Below, in pieces: positions 35,537 through 44,219 of a DNA stretch of 64,000 nt. The position numbers were made by a program, and so were the translations under genes. How positions within the stretch are numbered: position 1 is the stretch's first letter; each line of letters begins with the position of its first letter. The DNA comes from an uncultured Clostridia bacterium (GTDB lineage Bacteria > Bacillota > Clostridia > Christensenellales > Borkfalkiaceae): assembly GCA_944338165.1 (NCBI GenBank), contig CALVLN010000002.1, positions 186,001 to 250,000 on the forward strand, read 5' to 3'. The notes beneath the pieces were generated by a model, which did no database searches, had not been told where the DNA came from, and was given only the letters and a program-made list of their open reading frames with translations.

Positions 35537-36298
35537 TCAGAGCGCGACGTCAAGCAGCATCATCAGGCAGAAGCCCGCCGCGACGCCCAACCCCGCCGCC
35601 GTCTTGTGCGAGGCGAAACATTCGGGGATGAGCTCGGAGCAGACGACCGCGATCATGGCGCCCGCGGAAAAGGACAGCGCCCACGGCATGAGCCCCGAGA
35701 CGAATGCCGCCGCCAAGGCGCCCAGCACGCAGGACGGGATCTCCACGGCGCCGGACGCCTGCGCGAGAAAGAAGCTCTTCTTCGGCGTCATGCCCTGCTG
35801 ACGCAGGGGGAAGGCCACGCACATCCCTTCCGGGAAGTTCTGCATGGCGATGCCGAACGCAAGCAGGAGCGCGGGGAGAAGTTCGCCCGAAAAGGCGCCC
35901 TGCGCCACGGCGACCCCCACCGCCATCCCCTCCGGAACGTTGTGCAGCGTGACGGCGAACAAGAGCAGCGCGTTCTTCCCCCGCGCCGTCTTTCTGCGCT
36001 CCGTGCGGGAGAGCGCCGCACCCGTCCCGACGAGGAAGAGCGCCCCCGCGCCGAACCCGAGCACCGCCGGGACGTAAGCGGGCAGCGTCCCCTCGTATTC
36101 GAGCGCGGGAAGCAGGAGCGAAAAGAAACTTGCGGCGACCATGATCCCCGCCGCGGCGCCCGAACAGAGCGAGAGCAGCCGCTCCGAAAGTCTGCCCGAA
36201 AAAAAGACGAAAGAGGCGCCGAGCGCCGTCATGCCGTACATGAAGAGGGAGGCGATGAGCGCCTGCCACACGCCCCCGAGCGAGAAAAACCACTGCAT
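35537..36298 (-). CDS. ZIP family divalent metal transporter
   Basis: Inner-membrane importer of zinc or related divalent cations (ZupT-like). 253 residues, eight predicted membrane helices. The metal site is in LHNVPEGMAVGVA (helix 4) and MQNFPEGMCVAF (helix 5), the tandem HNxPEG/xNxPEG signature. SGxMPWALSFSAGAMIAVVCSELIPE near the C-terminus is also typical. The ATG at MQWFFSLGG was chosen; a GTG nine codons upstream is possible, and neither has a strong Shine-Dalgarno. No metal-responsive operator is recognised. Confidence 0.9.
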   Translation of the reverse strand: MQWFFSLGGVWQALIASLFMYGMTALGASFVFFSGRLSERLLSLCSGAAAGIMVAASFFSLLLPALEYEGTLPAYVPAVLGFGAGALFLVGTGAALSRTERRKTARGKNALLLFAVTLHNVPEGMAVGVAVAQGAFSGELLPALLLAFGIAMQNFPEGMCVAFPLRQQGMTPKKSFFLAQASGAVEIPSCVLGALAAAFVSGLMPWALSFSAGAMIAVVCSELIPECFASHKTAAGLGVAAGFCLMMLLDVAL

Positions 36299-36378
36299 TC
36301 GTAAGACCCCCGTCACGGGGCGCACCCCGTCACGCTATCTTATGCGCCGCCGCTGCCGCGGCGTTCCCCGCACGGCAG

Positions 36379-36405
36379 AAAAAAAACCGCCGCAAAAGCG
36401 GCGGT
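36379..36405 (-). terminator. Terminator after the mscS-like gene
   Basis: Minus-strand stem ACCGCCGC / GCGGCGGT with a TTTT loop followed by a T run. Confidence 0.92.
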
Positions 36406-36416
36406 GATGCATGCGT

Positions 36417-37304
36417 TTATCCTTCGCGTTCTTCCGCGGCGGGCGCAGGCAGCGCATCCGGGCGGATGTTGACGTCCAGCTGATCGAAGGGGATGACGAT
36501 GCCGTTTGCGTCGAACGCTGCCTTGATGTCGCGCAGCAGCGCGTAATACACCGTCCAGTAATCGCCGTTTTTGCACCATACGCGCACATACAGATTGATG
36601 GCGCTCGACCCGTAAGCGCCCACTTCGATGAAGGGCGCGGGATCGGAAAGGACGAGCTCGTTCTTGGCGCAGACCTCGGCGATGAGCGCGCGCGCCAATG
36701 CCACGTCCGTATCGTAAGCGACGCCCATGACCACGTCGCAGCGCCTGGTTTCCTTGGCGGAATTGTTGACGATGACGTTGTTGGCGAGCGTGCCGTTGGG
36801 GATCATGACCAGCTTGTTGTCGGGGGTGACGATGTCGGTATAAAAGAGCCGGATATCCTCCACCGTGCCTTCCTCGCCGTTGCTCTTGATATAGTCGCCG
36901 ATCTTGAAGGGGCGCATGACGATGATGATGACGCCGCCCGCAAAGTTGGAAAGCGTTCCCTGTACGGCGAGCGAGATGCCGACGCCGACCGAAGCGATGA
37001 CCGCGGAAACGGACGCCGTTTCAATGCCGACGTACCCGACGAGGCAGGCGAGAATGACCACCTTGACGAGGATGCGCAACCCCTGCGTGCCCACGCGGGC
37101 AAGCGTTTCGTCCACATGACGCTTCTGCAGTTTTTTATACAGGCGCTTGGTGATGACGTTCGTGATCTTGAACGCGATAATGAGGAGCACGATGGCAATG
37201 ACGAGGCGGATGCCCGTCGTCGTCATCCAATTGACGATCGCGTCCAAAACCGCGCCCCAGTCGATGCCGGCTCCCGCCTCTGCGGTAAGCAATGCCGTCT
37301 GCAT
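36417..37304 (-). CDS. Small-conductance mechanosensitive channel (MscS family)
   Basis: Tension-gated membrane channel that releases solutes at hypo-osmotic shock. 295 residues. Three hydrophobic helices lie before residue 130; the pore-lining TM3 and beta domain are marked by GISLAVQGTLSNFAGGVIIIVMRPFKIGDYI (about 115-145), the most conserved block of the family, then the IPNGTLANNVIVNNS motif and a C-terminal alpha/beta domain. The start follows ACGGAGGAAATAC. It lies 40 bp after galM on the same strand with no promoter between, so the two may share a transcript. Confidence 0.94.
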   Translation of the reverse strand: MQTALLTAEAGAGIDWGAVLDAIVNWMTTTGIRLVIAIVLLIIAFKITNVITKRLYKKLQKRHVDETLARVGTQGLRILVKVVILACLVGYVGIETASVSAVIASVGVGISLAVQGTLSNFAGGVIIIVMRPFKIGDYIKSNGEEGTVEDIRLFYTDIVTPDNKLVMIPNGTLANNVIVNNSAKETRRCDVVMGVAYDTDVALARALIAEVCAKNELVLSDPAPFIEVGAYGSSAINLYVRVWCKNGDYWTVYYALLRDIKAAFDANGIVIPFDQLDVNIRPDALPAPAAEEREG

Positions 37305-37344
37305 GTATTTCCTCCGTAAAAATGATTTCCTTCTCCGCCGCCCG

Positions 37345-38379
37345 TTATACGCCGAAGCGGTAAACGGCGGTGAACGCGTAACGCGCCCCGGGCGCAAGGA
37401 CGGAACTGCCCGCCGCCGCATACTCGGGGACCTGCATGTTGTTGGGGATAAGCTGCGTTTCCAGGCAGAAGCCTGCGCGCGGTCCGTAATACGCGCCCTT
37501 TCCTGCAAAGTGCAGCCCGTTGCCCGTATACAGCTGCACGGCAGGCATGTCCGTGCCGCACTCCATACGGATGCCCGTCTTCGGACTCTCGGCGATGGCG
37601 TACCATACGAACTGCCCGCATTCGTTTTTCAGGCGGAAGCAATGGTCGTACCCGTTTCCGTGACGGAGATCTTCATCCTCCGCCCCGATGTCCCTGCCGA
37701 GCGGCTTGGGCGACGTAAAGTCGAACGGCGTACCCTTGACCGGACGGAACCCGCCCGTCGGCAACAGCCGTTCGTCGGATCTTGCGATCTTGTCGCTGTC
37801 GAGAAAGAGGAGCTGGTCGAGGATGCTGCCCGTTTCTTCCCCGCTGAGGTTGAAATAGGTATGATTGGTGAGATTGACGGCCGTCGTCTTGTCCGTCTCC
37901 GCCGCATAGTCAATGCGCAGCTCTCCGCCGCGGAAGGTATAGGTGACGGAAACGCGGAGCGTCCCGGGATAATTTTCCTCCCCGTCGGGCGAAAGGAGCG
38001 AAAGCGTGAGGGAATCCCCGCTGACCGAATGCTCCCAAAGTTTTTTTTGGAACCCTTCCCTGCCGCCGTGGCGATGGTTGACGCCGTCGTTGCGGTAAAG
38101 CTGATAGGTCTTACCGTCAAGTTCGAGCTTGCCGCCGCCGATGCGGTTTGCGAACCGCCCGACGAGCTGCCCGAGGCATCCCCCGTTGTTTTCGTAGGAT
38201 GCGACGTCGCAATACCCGAGCACGACGTCCGTTGGCGTGCCGTTCCTGTCCGGCACGACGAGCGACTGCACCGCGCCGCCGAGGTCGAGGACCGTCGCCG
38301 ACGACGCCCCGTCGCGGAAGGTGAACGCGGTGACGTCCCTGCCGTCCTTCGTCTGTCCGAAAATTCTGCTCTCGATCAT
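37345..38379 (-). CDS. galM: Aldose 1-epimerase (mutarotase)
   Basis: Interconverts alpha and beta anomers of galactose and glucose before GalK acts. 344 residues. The catalytic His residues are in GRFANRIGGG...NHRHGG (first His) and LTNHTYFNLSG (second His); the catalytic Glu is near the C-terminus in AGFCLETQLIPN. The beta-sandwich family blocks are complete. The start follows GGGAGGATCAAT. The galT-galK pair is 18 kb away, so galactose metabolism genes are dispersed. Confidence 0.95.
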   Translation of the reverse strand: MIESRIFGQTKDGRDVTAFTFRDGASSATVLDLGGAVQSLVVPDRNGTPTDVVLGYCDVASYENNGGCLGQLVGRFANRIGGGKLELDGKTYQLYRNDGVNHRHGGREGFQKKLWEHSVSGDSLTLSLLSPDGEENYPGTLRVSVTYTFRGGELRIDYAAETDKTTAVNLTNHTYFNLSGEETGSILDQLLFLDSDKIARSDERLLPTGGFRPVKGTPFDFTSPKPLGRDIGAEDEDLRHGNGYDHCFRLKNECGQFVWYAIAESPKTGIRMECGTDMPAVQLYTGNGLHFAGKGAYYGPRAGFCLETQLIPNNMQVPEYAAAGSSVLAPGARYAFTAVYRFGV

Positions 38380-38458
38380 ATTGATCCTCCCTGCCCGCCT
38401 TGCGGGCGACGGGCGGCCCCGCCGCCCTTCTTGCGTGTCTTATATGAAAACCGCTACG

Positions 38459-38487
38459 ATTATACCACAGCCGCGCGCGAAAGTAAA
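38459..38487 (-). promoter_or_regulatory. Promoter of galM
   Basis: TTTACT, 17 nt and TGTGGTATAAT on the minus strand, nearly identical to the pyr operon promoter. Confidence 0.7.
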
Positions 38488-38519
38488 TAAATTTTTGCCG
38501 CCCGAAGCAAATTAAAGAT

Positions 38520-39203
38520 ATGCAGAAAAAGAAACTCCTCATCGCACTGCTGTTTGCGGTGTTCCTCGTCCTTCTCTCCCACGTCGGCACGCGCATGACC
38601 GCCGTGCAGCCCGCCTTTTCCTTCGCCGCCGAAGAGGAGAAACAGGTTTTTCTCACCTTCGACGACGGGCCGAGCACCGTCGTCACCAACCGCATCCTCG
38701 ACGTCCTTTCCCGCGAAAAGGTGCAGGCGACCTTTTTTATCGTCAGCGACCGCGCCGAAACGCGCAAAGAGACCCTCCTGCGCATCGCGCGGGAGGGCCA
38801 TACCCTCGGCGTGCATTCCAAAACGCACGAATATGCAAAGATCTATGCCTCAAACGCCTCCCTCCTCGCCGACGCCAGGGCGTGCGCCGCGTTCATCGCA
38901 TCCGTGACGGGAAAAATGCCGGACGTTTACCGTTTCCCCGGCGGACAAGGCACGCGGGCGCAGCGGGAATTGCTTGAACGGGAAGGATTCCGCGTCGTCT
39001 CCTGGAACGCGAGCTGCGGCGACGAGGAGATCGCGGGGGCAAGCGCGGACATGCTGGTGCGAAAGAGCGCGGAGAGCGCCGCAAACAAACGCCGCGTCGT
39101 GCTTCTCTGCCACGATTCCGCGCCGCACCGCGCGACGGCGGAAGCGCTGCCCCGCATCATTGCGCATTTCCGCGCGCAGGGCTATTGCTTCTGCGCCTTC
39201 TGA
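38520..39203 (+). CDS. Membrane-anchored polysaccharide deacetylase (NodB domain)
   Basis: 227 residues. A signal anchor at residues 6-24 precedes an extracellular NodB-type carbohydrate esterase 4 domain: TFDDGPS (catalytic base and metal Asp), HSKTHEY (metal His pair), RFPGGQGT and the C-terminal LLCHDS. Such enzymes remove N-acetyl groups from peptidoglycan or other glycans; PdaA-like members act on spore cortex muramic acid, plausible here but not shown. The Shine-Dalgarno is poor (TTAAAGAT). The last 47 bases overlap the convergent 3' end of the cation ATPase gene. Confidence 0.9.
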   Translation: MQKKKLLIALLFAVFLVLLSHVGTRMTAVQPAFSFAAEEEKQVFLTFDDGPSTVVTNRILDVLSREKVQATFFIVSDRAETRKETLLRIAREGHTLGVHSKTHEYAKIYASNASLLADARACAAFIASVTGKMPDVYRFPGGQGTRAQRELLEREGFRVVSWNASCGDEEIAGASADMLVRKSAESAANKRRVVLLCHDSAPHRATAEALPRIIAHFRAQGYCFCAF

Positions 39204-41781
39204 ACGCCGCGCGGCGGCACGCGAACTTATACGCCTCCCCGAGCGGGACCACGGCGGCCGAGCAGAGGAACACCGCGCCCCACTGCCCTGCCGTGAGCGG
39301 CGTGAGGGCAAACGCATCGGCGAAGGCGGGCACGAAACAGAGGAGCATGTTCGCCCCGACGCCCAGCGCCACCGTAAAAAGCAGCGCGCGGTTGGAGACG
39401 AGGTCGCGCGGGCGCAGCGCCCCCTCTTCCTTGCGTACGTTAAAGGCATGGAAGAGTTCAAGGAAGGAGAGCGTGAAAAACGCCGCCGTACTCGCCGCGC
39501 CGTTCCCCCAATGCGCAAGCCCGAAACAGAAGATGCCCACGGCGAGCGCCGTCTGCACGAGCCCGAAATACGCCATCGCACAGAGCGAACGGCGGGAGAA
39601 GATCTCCTTTTCCGAGACGGGCGGCCGACGCATCGCGCCCTCCGTGCGTTCCACGCCGAGCGCGAGCACGGGGAGGGAATCTGTGATGAGATTGATCCAC
39701 AAGAGCTGCGTGGACGAGAGAAACTCGAACCGCCACAAAAACAGCGTGACGAGCAGAACGGAAAGCACCTCGGCAAAATTGGTGGCAAGAAAGAAGGAGA
39801 TCGTCTTTTTGACGTTATAAAAGACGTTCCGCCCCTCTTCCGCCGCGCGGACGATGGTGGAAAAATCGTCGTCGGAAATGACCATGTCGGCGGCGTCCTT
39901 CGTGACGTCCGTCCCCGAGCCCATGGCGATCCCGATGTCCGCCGCACGGATGGACGGCGCGTCGTTGACGCCGTCGCCCGTCATGGCGACGACCTCGCCC
40001 TTCTTTTGCAACGCGCGCACGATCTCCGATTTGTGCTTGGGGGAAACGCGCGCGTAGACGGAATATGCGTCCGCCCGGGACGCATACGCTTCCCCGAGCG
40101 CGTCCATCTCCTCCCCCGTGATGACCTCCCGGCGGGAGGCGGCGATGCCGAGGCGGGACGCGATGGCATAGGCCGTATCCGCGCTGTCCCCCGTGATCAT
40201 GACCGTGCGGATGCCGGCGCCGCGGCAGGCCGTTACCGCAGCTTTTGCCCCTTCCTTGGGCGGATCGAGCATGGCGGCGATTCCGAGAAAGACGAGCCCC
40301 TCCTCCGCCGGCGCCCCGCCGTATCCGCCTTCCGCAAAGGCGAGCACGCGCATGGCGCGATCGGAGAGCGCGCGGACGCGATCCGCCGCTTTTTTTCTGT
40401 CCTCCTCCGTCATGCCGCGCGCACCCGTACCGTCGGCGATCCGCGTGCACCGCGCGAGGACGACGTCCGCCCCGCCCTTTACGTAAAGGGCACGCCCCCG
40501 CGCCGTCTCCGCGGCGACGCTCATGCGCTTGCGTTCGGAGGTGAACGGAATACCGCCCAACCTGCGGAACGGGCAGGAAAAGCCGACCGTGTCCGCATAT
40601 TCAACGAGCGCGATCTCGGTAGGATCGCCCACATACGCCCCCGGGGCGCCTTTGACCGTGTTGCAGATGCGGATGCAGGTCAGAAGCCTTTGCTGTACCG
40701 CCGTCCCCGAATACGCCTCTTCGGCGGCGGAAAGGTCGGTGACGATCGCCTCCACCGTCATTTTGTTTTTGGTGAGCGTGCCCGTCTTATCCGTGCAAAT
40801 ACAGGTGCAATTGCCCAGCGTCTCCACGGCGGAAAGCTTTTTTGCGACTGCCCGCGCCGCCGCCATGCGCTGCACGCCCATGGCAAGGATGATGGTGACA
40901 ACGGCGCCCATGCCCTCGGGAATGGCGGCGACCGCAACCGCCACGGCGGACATGAGATTCTCGAGAAACCCCACCCTGTGCGAGAGCAGCCCGCCCAAAA
41001 ACAGCACGATCGCCACAGAGAGCACGGTGACGGAGATGAGCTTCCCCAGGCGTTCCACCGTCCTGTCGAGCGGGGTCGGCGTCGGAGCGGACGAACCGAG
41101 AAGATCGGCGATCCTGCCCACTTCCGTCTGCATGCCCGTATGCACGACCACGCAGCGGGCGCTGCCCGCCACGCAGAACGCGGAGGAGAACACACTGTTG
41201 CTCCGCTCGGCGAGCACGCGCGTCCTGACTATCCCCGGCCGCTTGGCGGCGGGAAGCGATTCCCCCGTGAGAGAGGATTCGTCGCAGCGCAGATTTTCCG
41301 AAGAGAGAATGAGGCAGTCGGCGGGCACCCTGTCGCCTTCCGCAAGCTCGATGACGTCGCCCGGGACGAGAAGCGAGGCATCAAGTTCGACGACGCGTCC
41401 GTCGCGCACCGCCTTTGCCGTACACACGGAGAGCTTTTTGAGTTTTTCCAGTGCGCTGTCGGCGCGGTACTGCTGCAGAAAGCCCACCACGGCGTTCAAC
41501 AGAATGATAAAGAGCAGGATCGCCGTATCGGCAAGCTGATTTTTATCGCGCGTGAGAAAGGCGAGCACGGCGGAAAGGAAGGCCGCGCAGATGAGGATGA
41601 CCGTCATAAGATCGCGGAACTGCGAAAAGAAAAGCGCGGCAAGGCTGCGCTTCTTCCCTTCCCTGAGCTGATTGCTGCCGTACCGCTGCAGGCGGCGCCC
41701 GGCCTCCTCCCCGCTCAATCCCCGCTCGGCGGCGCCGAGCGATCGTAACACTTCTTCTTTGGGCAGCGCATAGTATTCCAT
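39157..41781 (-). CDS. P-type cation-transporting ATPase (type II, Ca2+ pump-like)
   Basis: 874-residue membrane pump. In order: the N-terminal cation-ATPase domain (GLSGEEAGRRLQRYGSNQL), TM1-2, the actuator domain with SLTGESLP, TM4 with AAIPEGM, the phosphorylation motif DKTGTLTKNKM, the nucleotide domain with KGGADVVL, the hinge MTGDGVNDAPSIRAADIGIAMG, and six C-terminal helices. TM4 PEGM and TM6 NLITDSLPVLALG suit a PMR1/SERCA-like Ca2+ (or Mn2+) pump rather than a heavy-metal P1B ATPase. The N-terminal ATG lacks a clear Shine-Dalgarno. Confidence 0.93.
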   Translation of the reverse strand: MEYYALPKEEVLRSLGAAERGLSGEEAGRRLQRYGSNQLREGKKRSLAALFFSQFRDLMTVILICAAFLSAVLAFLTRDKNQLADTAILLFIILLNAVVGFLQQYRADSALEKLKKLSVCTAKAVRDGRVVELDASLLVPGDVIELAEGDRVPADCLILSSENLRCDESSLTGESLPAAKRPGIVRTRVLAERSNSVFSSAFCVAGSARCVVVHTGMQTEVGRIADLLGSSAPTPTPLDRTVERLGKLISVTVLSVAIVLFLGGLLSHRVGFLENLMSAVAVAVAAIPEGMGAVVTIILAMGVQRMAAARAVAKKLSAVETLGNCTCICTDKTGTLTKNKMTVEAIVTDLSAAEEAYSGTAVQQRLLTCIRICNTVKGAPGAYVGDPTEIALVEYADTVGFSCPFRRLGGIPFTSERKRMSVAAETARGRALYVKGGADVVLARCTRIADGTGARGMTEEDRKKAADRVRALSDRAMRVLAFAEGGYGGAPAEEGLVFLGIAAMLDPPKEGAKAAVTACRGAGIRTVMITGDSADTAYAIASRLGIAASRREVITGEEMDALGEAYASRADAYSVYARVSPKHKSEIVRALQKKGEVVAMTGDGVNDAPSIRAADIGIAMGSGTDVTKDAADMVISDDDFSTIVRAAEEGRNVFYNVKKTISFFLATNFAEVLSVLLVTLFLWRFEFLSSTQLLWINLITDSLPVLALGVERTEGAMRRPPVSEKEIFSRRSLCAMAYFGLVQTALAVGIFCFGLAHWGNGAASTAAFFTLSFLELFHAFNVRKEEGALRPRDLVSNRALLFTVALGVGANMLLCFVPAFADAFALTPLTAGQWGAVFLCSAAVVPLGEAYKFACRRAAFRRRRSNSPARGNAQ

Positions 41782-41832
41782 ATGGATAGCCTATGAAGGG
41801 CGCTGCGCGATTATGCCCTGTTTTTCGGCATG

Positions 41833-41859
41833 AAAAAAGGCGGCTCACGCCGCCCCTTT
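41833..41859. terminator. Terminator of the pyr operon
   Basis: GGCGGC and GCCGCC around a four-base loop with a T run on the minus-strand side. A CCTTTTTC on the plus side could give weaker reverse termination, but no gene would need it. Confidence 0.8.
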
Positions 41860-41864
41860 TTCGT

Positions 41865-42524
41865 TCAGTCCCTCGCGCCGTATTGCGCGCGGTAGTCCTT
41901 CATCGCCTGCAAATATTCTTTGCCGCCGATGACCCCCTGCTCGATCGCCGCAATGATGTCCTCGATGGTAACGATGGAATATACCTTGACGCCGAATTCT
42001 TCAAACGCCTCGTGCACGGCGGAATGCTTGCTTTCCAGCCCCTTTTCCATGCGGTCAACGGAGATGATCATGGCCTCCACTTTGACGTCCGCCGCCGCCT
42101 TCAGCTTGGGCAGGATCTCGCGCAGCGCTTTGCCGGACGTCATGACGTCCTCGATGATGGCGACGCGTTCGCCGTCTTCGAGCGATTTTCCCACGAACAT
42201 GCCCCCCTCGCCGTGATCCTTGACCTCCTTGCGGTCGAAGCAGAAATTGACGTCCGTCCCGTAATTCTGCGCCAAAGCGATGCTGGTGGCGACGGCAAGC
42301 GGGATGCCCTTATACGCGGGGCCGACCAGCGTCTGCGCGTCAACGCCGTGCGCATGATAGCACGCCGCGTAATATTCGCCGAGACGGGCGATCTGGCTGC
42401 CCGTCCTGTACTTGCCCGCATTGATAAAATAGGGCGCCTTCCTGCCGCTCTTCAGCGTAAAATCGCCGAAGCACAGCACGTCGTTTTCTACCATGAACCT
42501 GATGAATTCTTCCTTGTACGTCAT
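41865..42524 (-). CDS. pyrE: Orotate phosphoribosyltransferase
   Basis: Adds ribose 5-phosphate from PRPP to orotate. 219 residues. The PRPP motif VAIIEDVMTSGKAL and the N-terminal FTLKSGRKAPYFINAG block define the enzyme; the flexible catalytic loop is FDRKEVKDHGEGG. Last gene of the pyr operon, 17 bp after pyrD, followed by the operon terminator. An upstream in-frame extension of 27 codons lies inside pyrD and is rejected. Confidence 0.96.
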   Translation of the reverse strand: MTYKEEFIRFMVENDVLCFGDFTLKSGRKAPYFINAGKYRTGSQIARLGEYYAACYHAHGVDAQTLVGPAYKGIPLAVATSIALAQNYGTDVNFCFDRKEVKDHGEGGMFVGKSLEDGERVAIIEDVMTSGKALREILPKLKAAADVKVEAMIISVDRMEKGLESKHSAVHEAFEEFGVKVYSIVTIEDIIAAIEQGVIGGKEYLQAMKDYRAQYGARD

Positions 42525-42541
42525 ATCGTTTCTCCTTGATT

Positions 42542-43450
42542 TCAGTTGAGTCGCAGCGTCCCCACAAGCTCGGAAACGCGCGCGACGCCGTGACGATCGC
42601 ACCACTCGTTGAGGCCTGCGATGATTTTAGGACAGGCGAGCGTATCCGTAAAGTTTGCCGTACCCACCTGCACGGCGGAAGCGCCCGCCATCAGAAACTC
42701 CACCGCGTCTTCGGCGCAGGCGATGCCGCCCATGCCGATGACGGGGATGCTCACCGCATGCGCCGCTTCGTACACCATGCGCACGGCGATGGGTTTGATG
42801 CCCGCTCCGGACACGCCCCCCGTGTTGTTGGCGAGGATGGGACGGCGCTTCTCGATATCGATCGCCATGCCCGTAAAGGTGTTGACGAGGGAAATGCAGT
42901 CCGCTCCTCCTTCTTCCGCCGCCGCGGCGTTGCGCGGGATGCTCTCCACGTTCGGGGAAAGTTTGACGATGAGCGGCGTCCGCTTCAGCGCCGACTTGGC
43001 GGCGCGCGTCACTTCGAGGATGCTCTCCGGGCGGATGCCGAACGCCATCCCCCCGCTTTTTACGTTGGGACAGGAGATATTGAGTTCGATAAAATCGGCT
43101 TTGCCGTCCAGAAGCGCACAGATACGCCCGTATTCTTCCACCGTGCGCCCCGCCACGTTGGCGAGAACGCGCGTCTTGCCCTTGAGCCAGGCAAGGTCGT
43201 GTTCCAGAAAGCTCTCCACGCCCGGATTCTGCAGCCCCACGGCGTTGAGGATGACGCCCGATCGCTCGGCGATGCGGGGCACGGGATTGCCGCGCCGAGG
43301 CTCGAGCGTGAGCCCCTTGGTCGCCACGCCGCCCAGGCAGGAAATATCGTAGATCTCGTCAAATTCCCGCCCGAACCCGAAGGTGCCGGAAGCCGGGATG
43401 ACGGGGTTTTTCAAAGTCACGCCGCAGAGGGTGACGCTCAAATCAGCCAT
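42542..43450 (-). CDS. pyrD: Dihydroorotate dehydrogenase B, catalytic subunit
   Basis: FMN-dependent oxidation of dihydroorotate to orotate, class 1B, which passes electrons to NAD via PyrK. 302 residues. The active-site cysteine of class 1 enzymes is in FIELNISCPNVKSGG; ANVAGRTVEEY, NTGGVSGAGIKPIA and MGGIACAEDAVEFLMAGASAVQVGTA are the FMN-phosphate-site blocks. The gene follows pyrK by 16 bp. The start has GGAGAAGGTT upstream. Confidence 0.96.
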   Translation of the reverse strand: MADLSVTLCGVTLKNPVIPASGTFGFGREFDEIYDISCLGGVATKGLTLEPRRGNPVPRIAERSGVILNAVGLQNPGVESFLEHDLAWLKGKTRVLANVAGRTVEEYGRICALLDGKADFIELNISCPNVKSGGMAFGIRPESILEVTRAAKSALKRTPLIVKLSPNVESIPRNAAAAEEGGADCISLVNTFTGMAIDIEKRRPILANNTGGVSGAGIKPIAVRMVYEAAHAVSIPVIGMGGIACAEDAVEFLMAGASAVQVGTANFTDTLACPKIIAGLNEWCDRHGVARVSELVGTLRLN

Positions 43451-43466
43451 AACCTTCTCCTTTGCC

Positions 43467-44219
43467 TCACAGCTCGACCTCGCCGATCTCGAACACGGGG
43501 CCGTCCTTGCAGACGCGGGCATGCCGCCCGTCCGTCAGGTCGCACACGCAGACGAGGCAGGCGCCCACGCCGCAGCCCATGCGCTCCTCGAGGGAGACGT
43601 AAACGGGGATCCCCCTGCCCGCGACGGCGTTTTTCAGGGCGCGCAGCATGGGGACCGGCCCGCAGGAAAAGACGGCGTCCGGCCTTATTTCCTCGATGTC
43701 CTGCATGAAGGCCTGCACCGCCGTGCCGTGAAACCCTGCGCTGCCGTCGTCCGTGGCGATCGTAAGTTTGTCGCTGCGCTGCATCTCATACTCCATGCAA
43801 AGCGCCGCCTTGTTGCGGAATCCCATGTACGAAAAGATCTCCTTCCGGCCCGCACAGGCGCGGATGAGAGAGATGAGCGGGAAGACCCCCACGCCGCCGC
43901 CCACGACGGCGATGCGCGTTTCCCGTTCCCCGACGAAAAAGCCGTTGCCGAGCGGCAGCAGCACGGGAATGCGTTCTCCCGCGCGGTAATTTTGCGAAAG
44001 ATACCTGGTGCCTGCGCCCTTGACCTGATAACAAAAGGTCACGCGCTCCCCTTCCGCCTTGCAGACGGCGATGGGACGGCGCAAGACGTGCTCGCCCGCG
44101 CCGAGCATGGCAAACTGCCCGGGACGGATGGGGATCTCGTCATCCGTGGATACGGTGAGGGAAAAGACGTTTTCCGCAATGCGCTTGTTTTCAAGCACGA
44201 CGGCGTTTACTTCGCGCAT
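43467..44219 (-). CDS. pyrK: Dihydroorotate dehydrogenase B, electron-transfer subunit
   Basis: FAD and [2Fe-2S] subunit of the class 1B complex. 250 residues. The FAD domain has RPGQFAML and RRPIAVC; the NAD domain has VVGGGVGVFPLISL; the cluster-binding C-terminus is CGVGACLVCVC...RVC. It overlaps the end of pyrF by 13 bases, which suggests translational coupling; an upstream in-frame start deeper inside pyrF is rejected. Confidence 0.96.
   Translation of the reverse strand: MREVNAVVLENKRIAENVFSLTVSTDDEIPIRPGQFAMLGAGEHVLRRPIAVCKAEGERVTFCYQVKGAGTRYLSQNYRAGERIPVLLPLGNGFFVGERETRIAVVGGGVGVFPLISLIRACAGRKEIFSYMGFRNKAALCMEYEMQRSDKLTIATDDGSAGFHGTAVQAFMQDIEEIRPDAVFSCGPVPMLRALKNAVAGRGIPVYVSLEERMGCGVGACLVCVCDLTDGRHARVCKDGPVFEIGEVEL

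Noticed and set aside
38974..41748. 924-codon plus-strand frame over the P-type ATPase
   Set aside because: Antisense shadow of a full set of P-type ATPase motifs.
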